A stretch of 35,417 nucleotides of DNA from an uncultured Clostridia bacterium (GTDB lineage: Bacteria; Bacillota; Clostridia; TANB77; CAG-465): the NCBI GenBank assembly GCA_944383035.1, contig CALWOE010000012.1:1-35417 (forward strand), written 5' to 3'. Within the stretch, counting starts at the first letter, position 1, and every line of letters starts with the position of its first letter. A program made the translations under genes and the position numbers. Shown here in pieces: positions 15,586 to 23,499 of the stretch. Under the pieces are notes generated by a model. The model saw only the letters and a list, made by a program, of their open reading frames with translations. It was not told where the DNA came from and did not search any database.

Positions 15586-16428
15586 GTGTTACAAAACATT
15601 TTTTCGGGTTTTGTAAATATGATTTACGATTTAGTAAGAATTTTAGATTTAACTAGTCCAATAAGAGTACTTATTTTAATTGCAGATTTAATTATAGTTA
15701 TGTTTATTATTTATTATTTTTATAAAATAATAAAGACAACTAGAGCGGGACAAATTTTTAAAGGTATATTATTAATATTCTTTTTATTTTTAATAGCAAA
15801 AGTATTTAATATGGTAATATTAAACTTTATATTAACAAATTTCCTATCCTATGGAGTTATTTTGCTTATCGTTGTATTTCAGCCAGAGCTTAGGAATATA
15901 TTTGAAAGAATAGGAAGAAGTAAAATAGTTGACGTTTTTGATATGGATGACAATATTTTAATTAAACATTCTATATCAGAGATTGTAAAAGCTGTTGAAA
16001 TATTATCATTAAAAAGTATTGGAGCTCTTATTGTAATAGAAAGAGATACTAAAATTTCTGAGGTATTAAAGGAAAGTATAGCTTTAAAAGCTAAAATATC
16101 ATCTGAGCTTATTCAAAATATATTTATGCCACGAACACCATTACATGATGGAGCGATAGTTATTTCTGGTACAGAAATAGTGGCAGCAAAATGTATTTTG
16201 CCTCTTGCATCAGAAGTAACAGTTCCTAAAGCTCTTGGAACAAGACATAGAGCTGCAGTAGGAATTACCGAAATATCAGATGCATTAGTTATAGTTGTAT
16301 CTGAGGAAACTGGAATAATTTCTGTTGCTGAAAATGGAACATTAACTAGAAATTTAACAGGAGATACTTTAAAAGATCTACTATTAAAAAAGACAGATAG
16401 AACAAAACTTGGTAAAAATAATGTCTAA
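15586..16428 (+). CDS. cdaA: Diadenylate cyclase CdaA (c-di-AMP synthase)
   Basis: 280-aa membrane-bound cyclase making c-di-AMP from two ATP. About the first 100 residues hold three transmembrane helices, ending in VVFQPELRNIFERIGR, the usual linker. The DAC domain follows: GALIVIERDTKISEVL, TPLHDGAIVISG with the catalytic D188-G-A190, and LGTRHRAAVGITE with R220-H-R222, then VIVVSEETG. I choose the GTG at 15586, eight bases after AGAGG; the in-frame GTG at 15577 and ATG at 15580 overlap the SD. The usual partners cdaR and glmM are not next to it; an unknown gene follows instead. All catalytic motifs are intact. Confidence 0.95.
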   Translation: MLQNIFSGFVNMIYDLVRILDLTSPIRVLILIADLIIVMFIIYYFYKIIKTTRAGQIFKGILLIFFLFLIAKVFNMVILNFILTNFLSYGVILLIVVFQPELRNIFERIGRSKIVDVFDMDDNILIKHSISEIVKAVEILSLKSIGALIVIERDTKISEVLKESIALKAKISSELIQNIFMPRTPLHDGAIVISGTEIVAAKCILPLASEVTVPKALGTRHRAAVGITEISDALVIVVSEETGIISVAENGTLTRNLTGDTLKDLLLKKTDRTKLGKNNV

Positions 16429-16499
16429 ATATAAAAAAAACAGTAAAAAAATTCATATATTATAATTTGTATTCATATAAACATTTATAGGTGATTTAT

Positions 16500-17354
16500 A
16501 TGAATAATATTTTTATAAGTATATGTGATGAAAAGCAAGTTTCTAGTTTTAAAATTGTTAAAGATATTTTAAATTCGAAAAATACATGTAATATACATGT
16601 TAAATTTAATATAAATTTTATAAAGAAAAATATAGATAAAGAAAGATTTGTTTTTCTAATTTATTTTTTAGTAAAAAAAATTCAACATATGATAAGAAAA
16701 TATGCTTATGCAAATAGTGATAAAAAGATCAAGTTTAATATTTTATATTCAAAAAAAATTGAAGAAGATAAAAAAATAAAACAATATTTAGAATATATTT
16801 TATCACTAGTAAAAAATATCGAACTTGCACAAATAAATATAAAAAATGAAATGTTAGAACATGATGAAAAATATATAGTAAAATACATAAGTGATGTAAA
16901 AAAAGATAAAAGTAAATTAAAAATTTTACTTGTTTTAGATAATATAAATGATTTTAATTATGATAAAATAATAGAATATATATCTGAGTATAAATTTCTA
17001 GATATTTTAAAAACAAATAATATTTCAAAATCTGATTATAAAAAATTATCTAATATAGTAGATAAAATAAATAATGAATATGGTACAACAATAGATATAA
17101 TACAAAAAAGAAATATCACAGATTACCATATTTATCTTATGTATAGCAATATAAATAAAAAAGATTTTACATCACATTTTATACTAAATAAAGATGGAAT
17201 ATATATAGATATGCTAGATGTAGATAGTGATATATACAATGAAAACTATCAAAAGTACAAAAAATATAAAGATGATATAAAGATATTTTGTAATAGAATG
17301 AATATAAAAACAGAAGAGTTTAGCAAATTGAAATTAGCATATATTTTTGCTTAA
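16500..17354 (+). CDS. Unknown 284-aa protein downstream of cdaA
   Basis: Not recognised. Start at the ATG at 16500, with ATAGGTGA upstream; an in-frame GTG at 16491 is part of that SD. The protein is very rich in Lys, Ile, Asn and Asp. It has no signal peptide or membrane helix. Alternating hydrophobic strands and amphipathic helices suggest a folded alpha/beta protein: LKILLVLDNINDFNYDKI (about 150-165) looks like a Rossmann-type strand-turn-helix, then EYGTTIDIIQK and DYHIYLMYSN repeat the strand pattern. This layout recalls a nucleotide-binding fold without an identifiable glycine loop. A TATAAT lies at about 16461, so it may have its own promoter. It could be a sporulation-associated lineage gene; that is a guess. 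Confidence 0.75.
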   Translation: MNNIFISICDEKQVSSFKIVKDILNSKNTCNIHVKFNINFIKKNIDKERFVFLIYFLVKKIQHMIRKYAYANSDKKIKFNILYSKKIEEDKKIKQYLEYILSLVKNIELAQINIKNEMLEHDEKYIVKYISDVKKDKSKLKILLVLDNINDFNYDKIIEYISEYKFLDILKTNNISKSDYKKLSNIVDKINNEYGTTIDIIQKRNITDYHIYLMYSNINKKDFTSHFILNKDGIYIDMLDVDSDIYNENYQKYKKYKDDIKIFCNRMNIKTEEFSKLKLAYIFA

Positions 17355-17376
17355 AACTTGACAAATACGATATAAT
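17347..17376 (+). promoter_or_regulatory. Probable promoter for greA-lysS
   Basis: TTGCTT (17347-17352), an 18-base spacer, TATAAT (17371-17376). A perfect TTGACA at 17358-17363 is only seven bases from this -10 box, so it is not its partner; its other possible -10 boxes would start transcription inside the SD. Confidence 0.5.
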
Positions 17377-17399
17377 ATATATTATTTTAGGAGGAAACA

Positions 17400-17882
17400 A
17401 TGGAAGAAAGAGATATAATGTTAACACAAGAAGGTTATAATAAATTAGAAGAAGAATTAAAAATGCTAAAAGGTCCAAAGAAAATGGAAGTAGCAGAAAG
17501 AATAAAAGTTGCAAGAGAATTTGGAGACTTATCTGAAAACTCAGAATATGATGATGCAAAAAACGAACAAGCATTACTAGAAGCAAAAATTATGGAACTT
17601 GAAAATACATTAAGACATGCAAAAGTAGTAGATGATGATGATATTTCAACAAGAAAAGTTGGTGTTGGTACACAAGTAACTTTATATGACTATGAATTTG
17701 AAGAAGAAGTAACATATGGAATAGTTGGTGCATCTGAAGTTGATATGTCACAAAATAAGATCTCTAATGAATCACCAGTTGGAAAAGCTGCTTTAAACAA
17801 GAAAAAAGGCGAAATATTTGAAGTAGAAACACCAGATGGTGTGGCAAAATATAAAGTATTAAATATAAAAAGATTACAATAG
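17400..17882 (+). CDS. greA: Transcription elongation factor GreA
   Basis: 160-aa GreA, which enters the RNA polymerase secondary channel and stimulates cleavage of backtracked transcripts. The N-terminal coiled coil (about 8-78) has the signature LTQEGYNKLEEELKML, then VAERIKVAREFGDLSENSEYDDAKNEQ with the acidic tip residues. The FKBP-like C-terminal domain has VGVGTQVTLYDYE, YGIVGASEVD, ISNESPVGKAAL and FEVETPDGVAKYKVLNI. The SD is TAGGAGGA, six bases before the ATG. Located directly before lysS, an arrangement common in Firmicutes. Confidence 0.97.
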   Translation: MEERDIMLTQEGYNKLEEELKMLKGPKKMEVAERIKVAREFGDLSENSEYDDAKNEQALLEAKIMELENTLRHAKVVDDDDISTRKVGVGTQVTLYDYEFEEEVTYGIVGASEVDMSQNKISNESPVGKAALNKKKGEIFEVETPDGVAKYKVLNIKRLQ

Positions 17883-17901
17883 AAAATGGAGGAGAAACGT
17901 T

Positions 17902-19407
17902 GTGGGAGAAATAAATGAATTAAGAAAAATTCGTGAAGAAAAAGAGCAAAAATTAATAGATGCTGGTATATCTGTTCATCCAGAAAGATTTGAGATAACT
18001 CATACTTTAAAACAAGTAAGAGAGTTAGAGCCAGGAGTTGAAAATGTAAAAGTGGCTGGCCGTGTTATGTCTAAAAGAAAAATGGGAAAAATAAGTTTCC
18101 TAGATTTAAGAGACATAGAAGGACATATTCAACTTTGCTTGAAAAAAGATGAACTTGGAGAAGAAAAATATAAATTTATTCATGAAACTTTAGATGTTGG
18201 TGACTTTATAGGTGTTGAGGGAGATACTTTTGTAACACAAACTGGAGAAAAAACAATAAGAGTAAAAAAATGTACTTTCTTAGGTAAATCTTTAAGACCA
18301 CTACCTGAAAAATTCCATGGCGTTACAAATAAAGAAATATTATATAGAGAAAGACATCTTGATTTAATAATGAATGAAGAAACAAAGAAAAGGTTTTTAC
18401 TAAGATCTAAATTTATTAAATTAATGAGAGACTTTTTAGATAGTAAAGGTTTTATAGAAGTAGAAACACCAATATTGCAAAATACTGCTTCTGGCGCTAC
18501 AGCAAGACCATTTATAACACATCATAATACATATAATACTGATGTTTATCTTAGAATTTCGCCAGAACTTACATTAAAGAAATTAATAATTGGAGGATTT
18601 ACAAATATTTTTGAAATTGCAAGAGATTTTAGAAATGAAGGAATTAGTGTAAATCATTTACAAGACTTTACTATGGTAGAAGGTTATAGTGCATATTATA
18701 ACTATGAAGACAACATGAAATTAATGCAAGAAATGGTAAGATATATAATTTCAAATTTATTTGATGGAAATTTAGTAGTAAAAATTGGAGATAAAGAAAT
18801 TGATTTTGGTGATGAGTGGGATGTTGTTTCATTTAGAGATTTATTAATAAAAGATTGTGGAATTGATATTGATAAATATGAAACAGCAGAGGAGTTATTA
18901 CAAGAAATTAAAAATAGAAATATAGATTTAGAAGCTGAAAATATAGAAAGTTTAGGTAGAGGTAATTTAATAGATCAATTATATAAAAAAGTAAGTAGAC
19001 CAAATATTATTAAACCTACATTTTTAACAAAACATCCAATTGATTTATCACCACTTGCTAGAAGTAATGATGAAAACAAAAATATTTCTGATAGATTCCA
19101 ATTAATTGTAAATGGACAAGAAATTATTAATGGTTATTCAGAGCTTGTAGATTCTGTTGAACAAGAAAAAAGATTAATTGAACAAAGTAAATTAAAAGAA
19201 AATGGCGATGAAGAAGCTATGAGTATAGATCATGAATATATTAAAGCTATGGAATATGGAATGCCACCAATTTCTGGTTGGGGACTTGGTATAGATAGAT
19301 TCTTACAATTCTTAACAAATAGCTATAATATACGTGATGTTGTACTTTATCCATTATTAAAACCAAGAGAAAATGTAGAAATAGATGATGATGAAATACA
19401 AGAATAA
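17902..19407 (+). CDS. lysS: Lysine--tRNA ligase (class II)
   Basis: 501-aa class II LysRS. Starts with GTG nine bases after GGAGGAG. The N-terminal OB-fold anticodon domain (about 45-140) includes VKVAGRVMSKRKMGKISFLDLRD. The catalytic domain begins at YRERHLDLIMNEETKKRF, with FIEVETPILQNTASGATARPF (motif 1 region), FEIARDFRNEGIS (motif 2, about residue 238), and GLGIDRFLQFL (motif 3, about residue 460). After motif 2 the sequence is NHLQDFTMVEGY rather than the more usual RHNPEFTM, so this belongs to a less common LysRS branch. QLIVNGQEIINGYSEL matches the family. greA is 19 bases upstream; a bidirectional terminator follows. Confidence 0.95.
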   Translation: MGEINELRKIREEKEQKLIDAGISVHPERFEITHTLKQVRELEPGVENVKVAGRVMSKRKMGKISFLDLRDIEGHIQLCLKKDELGEEKYKFIHETLDVGDFIGVEGDTFVTQTGEKTIRVKKCTFLGKSLRPLPEKFHGVTNKEILYRERHLDLIMNEETKKRFLLRSKFIKLMRDFLDSKGFIEVETPILQNTASGATARPFITHHNTYNTDVYLRISPELTLKKLIIGGFTNIFEIARDFRNEGISVNHLQDFTMVEGYSAYYNYEDNMKLMQEMVRYIISNLFDGNLVVKIGDKEIDFGDEWDVVSFRDLLIKDCGIDIDKYETAEELLQEIKNRNIDLEAENIESLGRGNLIDQLYKKVSRPNIIKPTFLTKHPIDLSPLARSNDENKNISDRFQLIVNGQEIINGYSELVDSVEQEKRLIEQSKLKENGDEEAMSIDHEYIKAMEYGMPPISGWGLGIDRFLQFLTNSYNIRDVVLYPLLKPRENVEIDDDEIQE

Positions 19408-19408
19408 T

Positions 19409-19454
19409 AACAAAAAAATTCCACCAGTTTATATCTGGTAGGAATTTTTTTGTT
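19409..19454. terminator. Bidirectional terminator between lysS and the lipid kinase gene
   Basis: A 19-bp stem with one bulged A (outer arms 19409-19422 and 19441-19454; inner ACCAG/CTGGT) and a 7-nt loop. Both flanks give T-tracts on their own strand, suiting the convergent genes on either side. Confidence 0.88.
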
Positions 19455-19472
19455 AAAATTAATAATTAATAA

Positions 19473-20360
19473 TTAATCAATATGTACAATATTTACTGCA
19501 TCTTTTAAAACTTTAATTGATAATTTATTTGTATAAAATATTTCTCCATCAATAGATACAGGAAATGGATGAGTAGATACAATATGTAATTTTTTAGCTT
19601 TAAATATATGAGCCTTTTTATGATTTAAATGATTACCTTTTTTGTATTTTGGAAGTAAAACTATTTTTTGACCAATAGTAGTAGAATCAACAAGACATAT
19701 ATCTAGTTTGCCATCATGAACATCTGCGTTTGGACATGGACATATACCACCACCATAGTATTTTCCATTTGCAATAGCAATTAAGGTATAATGACCTTTA
19801 AATATACCATTAATATCATCACGTATTTTAAACTTGTAATTTCTGTTATTAAGTAAGGTATAAAATATTGATAGGTTATACTTCATTTTACCACTTAAAA
19901 AATTAAATATTCTAAAGTTATCAACATTTTTGCCGACCATTGCATCAAAACCAGCATTCAGTATATTTATACAATACATATCATTACCAACTGATATACA
20001 GTCTGTTTTTGTACTTTCTTTATTTATTGAATTAAGTACTATCTTTCTTAAACTCATATATTTTGATACTGTTTTTACAAAATCATTTCCAGTACCTCCA
20101 GGAATAGCAACAATCTCTGAATCAGTACCAATTATACCACTTACTACTTCATTTAAAGTACCATCACCACCAATAACATAAAATCTACATTTTTTCTTTT
20201 TGGCTAGTTTTCTTGATACATAAGTTAAATGTCTTGGATATTCAGATAAGAATATCTTTGATTTAATATTATTTTTTCTTAACAATTTTTGAACTATTAT
20301 AGCTTTCTTTTTACCGTTTTTTCTACCTGAAACAGGATTTGCAAATATTATATGTTCCAT
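19473..20360 (-). CDS. Diacylglycerol kinase/sphingosine kinase-like lipid kinase
   Basis: 295-aa protein of the DagK/YegS/BmrU family, ATP-dependent kinases of diacylglycerol or related lipids, soluble and acting at the membrane surface. Motifs: FANPVSGRKNGKK at the N-terminus, the nucleotide site VIGGDGTLNEVVSGI (G64-G-D-G-T68), IPGGTGNDFVKTV (residues about 86-97), NILNAGFDAMV, ANGKYYGGGICPCPNADVHDGKLDICLV, and the end VSIDGEIF. An AAGAGGTAA SD lies upstream of the ATG. Sole minus-strand gene between lysS and the peptidoglycan-binding gene, with its own promoter. Its exact lipid cannot be told. Confidence 0.92.
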   Translation of the reverse strand: MEHIIFANPVSGRKNGKKKAIIVQKLLRKNNIKSKIFLSEYPRHLTYVSRKLAKKKKCRFYVIGGDGTLNEVVSGIIGTDSEIVAIPGGTGNDFVKTVSKYMSLRKIVLNSINKESTKTDCISVGNDMYCINILNAGFDAMVGKNVDNFRIFNFLSGKMKYNLSIFYTLLNNRNYKFKIRDDINGIFKGHYTLIAIANGKYYGGGICPCPNADVHDGKLDICLVDSTTIGQKIVLLPKYKKGNHLNHKKAHIFKAKKLHIVSTHPFPVSIDGEIFYTNKLSIKVLKDAVNIVHID

Positions 20361-20379
20361 AATCTTACCTCTTGAATAT

Positions 20380-20408
20380 ATTTTATCAAACTATAGATAA
20401 ATTATCAA
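20380..20408 (-). promoter_or_regulatory. Minus-strand promoter for the lipid kinase
   Basis: On the minus strand TTGATA (20403-20408), a 17-base spacer, TAAAAT (20380-20385), 20 bases before the ATG. A weaker plus-strand TTTAGT/TATAGT pair (20425-20452) faces the other way for the next gene. Confidence 0.6.
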
Positions 20409-20467
20409 TATAGGTAATATTTTTTTTAGTTTAACATAGTATGTAGTATAGTTTACTGGAGGTAATT

Positions 20468-21097
20468 ATGAGAAGAAAAAATATTTCAAATAATAATTTT
20501 AGGATAAATAGGAAAATGACAAATAAGGGATATAAAAATGTTTATGGTTATAACCCAAATTCTAGTATTGTAAGAAAGGGTAATACAGGAGAAGATGTAG
20601 AAAGAATCCAATCGTATCTTGTTAAGGCAGCAAAAATTTATCAAGAGTTGCCAGTTGTAGTAGAAGATGGAATATATGACGAATCAACTGAAAATGCGGT
20701 AAAATGTTTTCAAAGATTAAATTTTTTGCATGAAACAGGATATGTAGATAGATTTACCTTAAACAAATTAAGATATGTTGCAAATACTGATATAAGTGGA
20801 ATGTATAGGAAATATGAAAACGAGCCATATAATAAATCAGATAATATTATTAAAGAAGGAAGTGTGGGAAAATATGTATTAGCACTTCAAAAATATATAA
20901 ATCAATTAGCATTAAAATATGCTGTTATACATAAATTAAAAGAAGATGGTATTTTTGGACCAAAAACTAAAAATTCTGTACTTGAAATGCAACATTTATT
21001 TAAATTAGATGAAGATGGTATAGTAGGAGATATAACATGGAACACATTGTATAATGCAATAACTGGGAAATCTATTAATGATGAAATGTCTGACTAA
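20468..21097 (+). CDS. Two-domain peptidoglycan-binding (PG_binding_1) protein
   Basis: 209-aa protein with two PG_binding_1 repeats and no enzyme domain. Repeat 1 (about 35-107): VRKGNTGEDVERIQSYL, VEDGIYDESTENAVKCFQR, TGYVDRFTLNKL. Repeat 2 (about 122-196): IKEGSVGKYVLALQKYI, EDGIFGPKTKNSVLEMQ, DGIVGDITWNTLY. Such domains bind peptidoglycan, and the doubled form is common in cell-wall or spore-cortex proteins. The N-terminus (MRRKNISNNNFRINRKM) is basic and has no hydrophobic core, so no classical signal peptide is present; export would need another route or the protein acts in another compartment. The SD is TGGAGGT. Ends in a strong terminator whose sequence recurs after metG. Confidence 0.85.
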   Translation: MRRKNISNNNFRINRKMTNKGYKNVYGYNPNSSIVRKGNTGEDVERIQSYLVKAAKIYQELPVVVEDGIYDESTENAVKCFQRLNFLHETGYVDRFTLNKLRYVANTDISGMYRKYENEPYNKSDNIIKEGSVGKYVLALQKYINQLALKYAVIHKLKEDGIFGPKTKNSVLEMQHLFKLDEDGIVGDITWNTLYNAITGKSINDEMSD

Positions 21098-21127
21098 AAA
21101 ACTCTAAAGTATTAACTTTAGGGTTTT
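21096..21127 (+). terminator. Terminator, first copy of an identical pair around metG
   Basis: A 12-bp stem (AAAACTCTAAAG/CTTTAGGGTTTT, one G-U) with a TATTAA loop and T-rich end. All 32 bases are identical to 22838-22869. It overlaps the stop codon of the peptidoglycan-binding gene. Confidence 0.85.
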
Positions 21128-21153
21128 ATTTATTAATTAAATATAATTAAATA

Positions 21154-21182
21154 TTGAAATATTACTATTCAAATGTTATAAT
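21154..21182 (+). promoter_or_regulatory. SigA-type promoter for metG
   Basis: TTGAAA (21154-21159), a 17-base spacer and TATAAT (21177-21182). Predicted initiation near 21189 leaves a leader of about 29 bases, too short for a T-box. Confidence 0.75.
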
Positions 21183-21217
21183 CCTTAGTATAAAAATTAA
21201 AATAGGAGAGATAAAGT

Positions 21218-22795
21218 ATGAATAGAAAAATAATAATAGGTGGAGCATGGCCTTATGCTAATAGTTCTTTACATTTAGGACATTTAGCTGCTCTTTTACC
21301 TGGTGATATATTAGCAAGATATCATAGATTATATGGTGATGATGTTATATATATTTCTGGAAGTGATTGTCATGGAACACCAATTACAGAAAGAGCTAAA
21401 AAAGAAAAAGTAAGTCCAAATATTATAGCTGAAAAATATCATAAAGAATTTTTAGAAGTATTTAATAAGAGCCTTTTTTCATATAATTTATATACAAAAA
21501 CTTTAGATGATTTTCATAAAAATATTGTAAAAGATTTATTTAAAAGAATATATGATAATGGGTATATTACAGAAAAAATAGATGAAGATAATTATTGCAA
21601 ATTTTGTAATAAATTTGTTGCTGATAGAGAATTGATTTTGATTTGCCCAAATTGTGGTAATGAAACAAAAGGTGATCAATGTGATTGTGGTTATATACCA
21701 ACAAAAGAAGATTTAAAGAATGCAACTTGTAATGAATGTGGGAATAAAACAACAACAAAAGAAAATAAAAATCTGTATTTAAGATTGGATAAATTGCAAC
21801 TTTTAATTGAAGAATATGTATCTAATAACCTTCATAAATGGAGAAAAAATTCACAAAACGAATCTTTGAAATATTTAAAATTAGGTTTAAAAGAAAGAGC
21901 AGTAACAAGAAACTTAGATTGGGGGATTGATATTCCAATTAAAGGATTTGAAGATAAAAAAATGTATGTATGGATTGATGCTGTATTTGGATATTTAACT
22001 GCTAGTATGAAGTATTGTAATGAAAATAATTTGAATTTTGAAGACTGGTGGAAAAATAAATATTCTAAAATTTACATGGTTCATGGAAAAGATAATATAA
22101 TATTTCACTCTTTAATTTTTCCTGGTTTACTTATTGGATTAAAAGACAATTATCATTTACCAGATGTGATGGTGTCTACTGAATATTTAAATTTTAATGA
22201 TAAAAAGTTTTCTAAAAGTAAAGGTATTGGACTTACAGTAAAAGAAGCTTTAGAAAAGTTTAATGTTGATACATTAAGATTTTATTTAATAAAGAATGGA
22301 CCTGAAACGAAAGATTCAAATTTTACAGAAGATGAATATAAATCAGTTCATAATGAAATTGCAAATAAACTTGGTAATTTTGTAAATAGGACATTAAATT
22401 ATAAAGGGTTAAATAGTATTCCTGCTGGTATATTAGATAAAGAAGTAGAGGATTATATAAAAAATAAATATATAGAAATATCAAATTGTATAGAAAATAT
22501 AGAATTTAAAAAAGCTACTATATTAATAATGGAATTACTAGATTTTGTGAACAAGTACTATGATGAGAAAAAGCCATGGGTAGAATTTAAAGAAAATATT
22601 AAGAAATTTAATGATATTATTTATACATGCACTGTAGCAATTGCAAATATTTCTATTTTAATTGAACCATTTATGCCTAACGTGTCTAATAAAATCAAGG
22701 AATATCTTAAAATAGATAATAATAAATGGGAATTTATTTATAATATAAATCCTATTGATCTAGAAAATATACAACCACTTTTTGAAAAAATGTAA
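21218..22795 (+). CDS. metG: Methionine--tRNA ligase, double-zinc-knuckle type without C-terminal tRNA-binding domain
   Basis: 525-aa class I MetRS. HIGH motif in SSLHLGHLAALLPGD; the KMSKS loop is KKFSKSKGIGL (Phe in place of Met). The connective domain carries four Cys groups (CKFC, CPNC, QCDC, CNEC; residues about 127-177), the double-knuckle zinc arrangement of the E. coli/archaeal branch rather than the single knuckle of B. subtilis MetRS. DWGIDIPIKGFEDKKMYVWIDAVFGY and MVHGKDNIIFHSLIFPG are typical. The C-terminal alpha-helical anticodon domain ends at the stop with no EMAP-like tRNA-binding domain. It has its own promoter, an AGGAGA SD and identical terminators on both sides, suggesting an independent cassette. 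In Firmicutes this MetRS type can be a second, drug-tolerant enzyme; here that is inference. Confidence 0.94.
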   Translation: MNRKIIIGGAWPYANSSLHLGHLAALLPGDILARYHRLYGDDVIYISGSDCHGTPITERAKKEKVSPNIIAEKYHKEFLEVFNKSLFSYNLYTKTLDDFHKNIVKDLFKRIYDNGYITEKIDEDNYCKFCNKFVADRELILICPNCGNETKGDQCDCGYIPTKEDLKNATCNECGNKTTTKENKNLYLRLDKLQLLIEEYVSNNLHKWRKNSQNESLKYLKLGLKERAVTRNLDWGIDIPIKGFEDKKMYVWIDAVFGYLTASMKYCNENNLNFEDWWKNKYSKIYMVHGKDNIIFHSLIFPGLLIGLKDNYHLPDVMVSTEYLNFNDKKFSKSKGIGLTVKEALEKFNVDTLRFYLIKNGPETKDSNFTEDEYKSVHNEIANKLGNFVNRTLNYKGLNSIPAGILDKEVEDYIKNKYIEISNCIENIEFKKATILIMELLDFVNKYYDEKKPWVEFKENIKKFNDIIYTCTVAIANISILIEPFMPNVSNKIKEYLKIDNNKWEFIYNINPIDLENIQPLFEKM

Positions 22796-22837
22796 TATTA
22801 TATATTAAAATTCAAAACAAAAGAATTGAAAAACTTC

Positions 22838-22869
22838 AAAAAACTCTAAAGTATTAACTTTAGGGTTTT
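22838..22869 (+). terminator. Terminator, second copy of an identical pair around metG
   Basis: Identical over 32 bases, loop included, to 21096-21127, followed by a T-run. It lies 42 bases after the metG stop. Confidence 0.85.
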
Positions 22870-22874
22870 TATTA

Positions 22875-22903
22875 TTGTAAGTTTTGTGATTTTGTGGTAT
22901 ACT
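22875..22903 (+). promoter_or_regulatory. Promoter for the DUF402-trmL unit
   Basis: TTGTAA (22875-22880), a 17-base spacer and TATACT (22898-22903) with an extended TGG. Confidence 0.6.
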
Positions 22904-22935
22904 TATTAACTGTGTGAAGGTAGGGTGGATAAAAC

Positions 22936-23481
22936 ATGATAAGAAAATTTGCAGATGCATCAAATCATAAAAACATAACAGATTGTAAATTTACTTATGA
23001 AGTAGTTGATACAGAAGAATTTAAAGGAAGTATTTCTGTTATTAAAATAAAATCTGTTAAAAAAGATTGGATATTAAAAAGGAATACAGGAACTATTGAT
23101 TGTATTTTAGCACCAAATTATACTTGGGTACAAATATATCCGGATAATAAAAATTTTGCTATAACAGCAATGTATAATGAAAAAAAAGAACCTATGGAAT
23201 GGTATTTTGATATAATAAAATCATCTGGAATAATAAATAATGTTCCATATATAGATGATATGTATTTAGATGTTGTTTTAACCCATGAAAATCAAATTGA
23301 GATATTAGATGAAGATGAATTAGAACAAGCATTAGATGAAAAAGATATAACTATACAAGATTATAATATTGCTAAAAAGACTTGTAATGATATATTAGAA
23401 TATTTAAAATATGATGAAAACAAATTAAAATTAAAAAATTTTTCTGCTAAATATTTAGATATATTGGGGAGAAATATATAA
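22936..23481 (+). CDS. DUF402 protein (nucleoside tri/diphosphatase-like)
   Basis: 181-aa DUF402-family protein. The core is recognised from EPMEWYFDIIKSSG, then VPYIDDMYLDVVLTHENQIEILDEDELEQALD, followed by a helix ITIQDYNIAKKTCNDI. These Asp/Glu-rich turns bind metal in characterised members, some of which hydrolyse nucleoside di- and triphosphates and some of which belong to RNase-related proteins. The N-terminal part is less conserved. Its own extended promoter sits just after the metG terminator; a weak GGTAGGGTGG SD precedes the ATG. trmL follows after 18 bases. Substrate not predictable. Confidence 0.8.
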   Translation: MIRKFADASNHKNITDCKFTYEVVDTEEFKGSISVIKIKSVKKDWILKRNTGTIDCILAPNYTWVQIYPDNKNFAITAMYNEKKEPMEWYFDIIKSSGIINNVPYIDDMYLDVVLTHENQIEILDEDELEQALDEKDITIQDYNIAKKTCNDILEYLKYDENKLKLKNFSAKYLDILGRNI

Positions 23482-23499
23482 AGGGGATGTGTATAAACT

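Noticed and set aside
20389-20402. Shared AAACTATAGATA in two regulatory spacers (also about 24699-24710)
   Set aside because: A 12-base match between two places is expected many times by chance in DNA this AT-rich.
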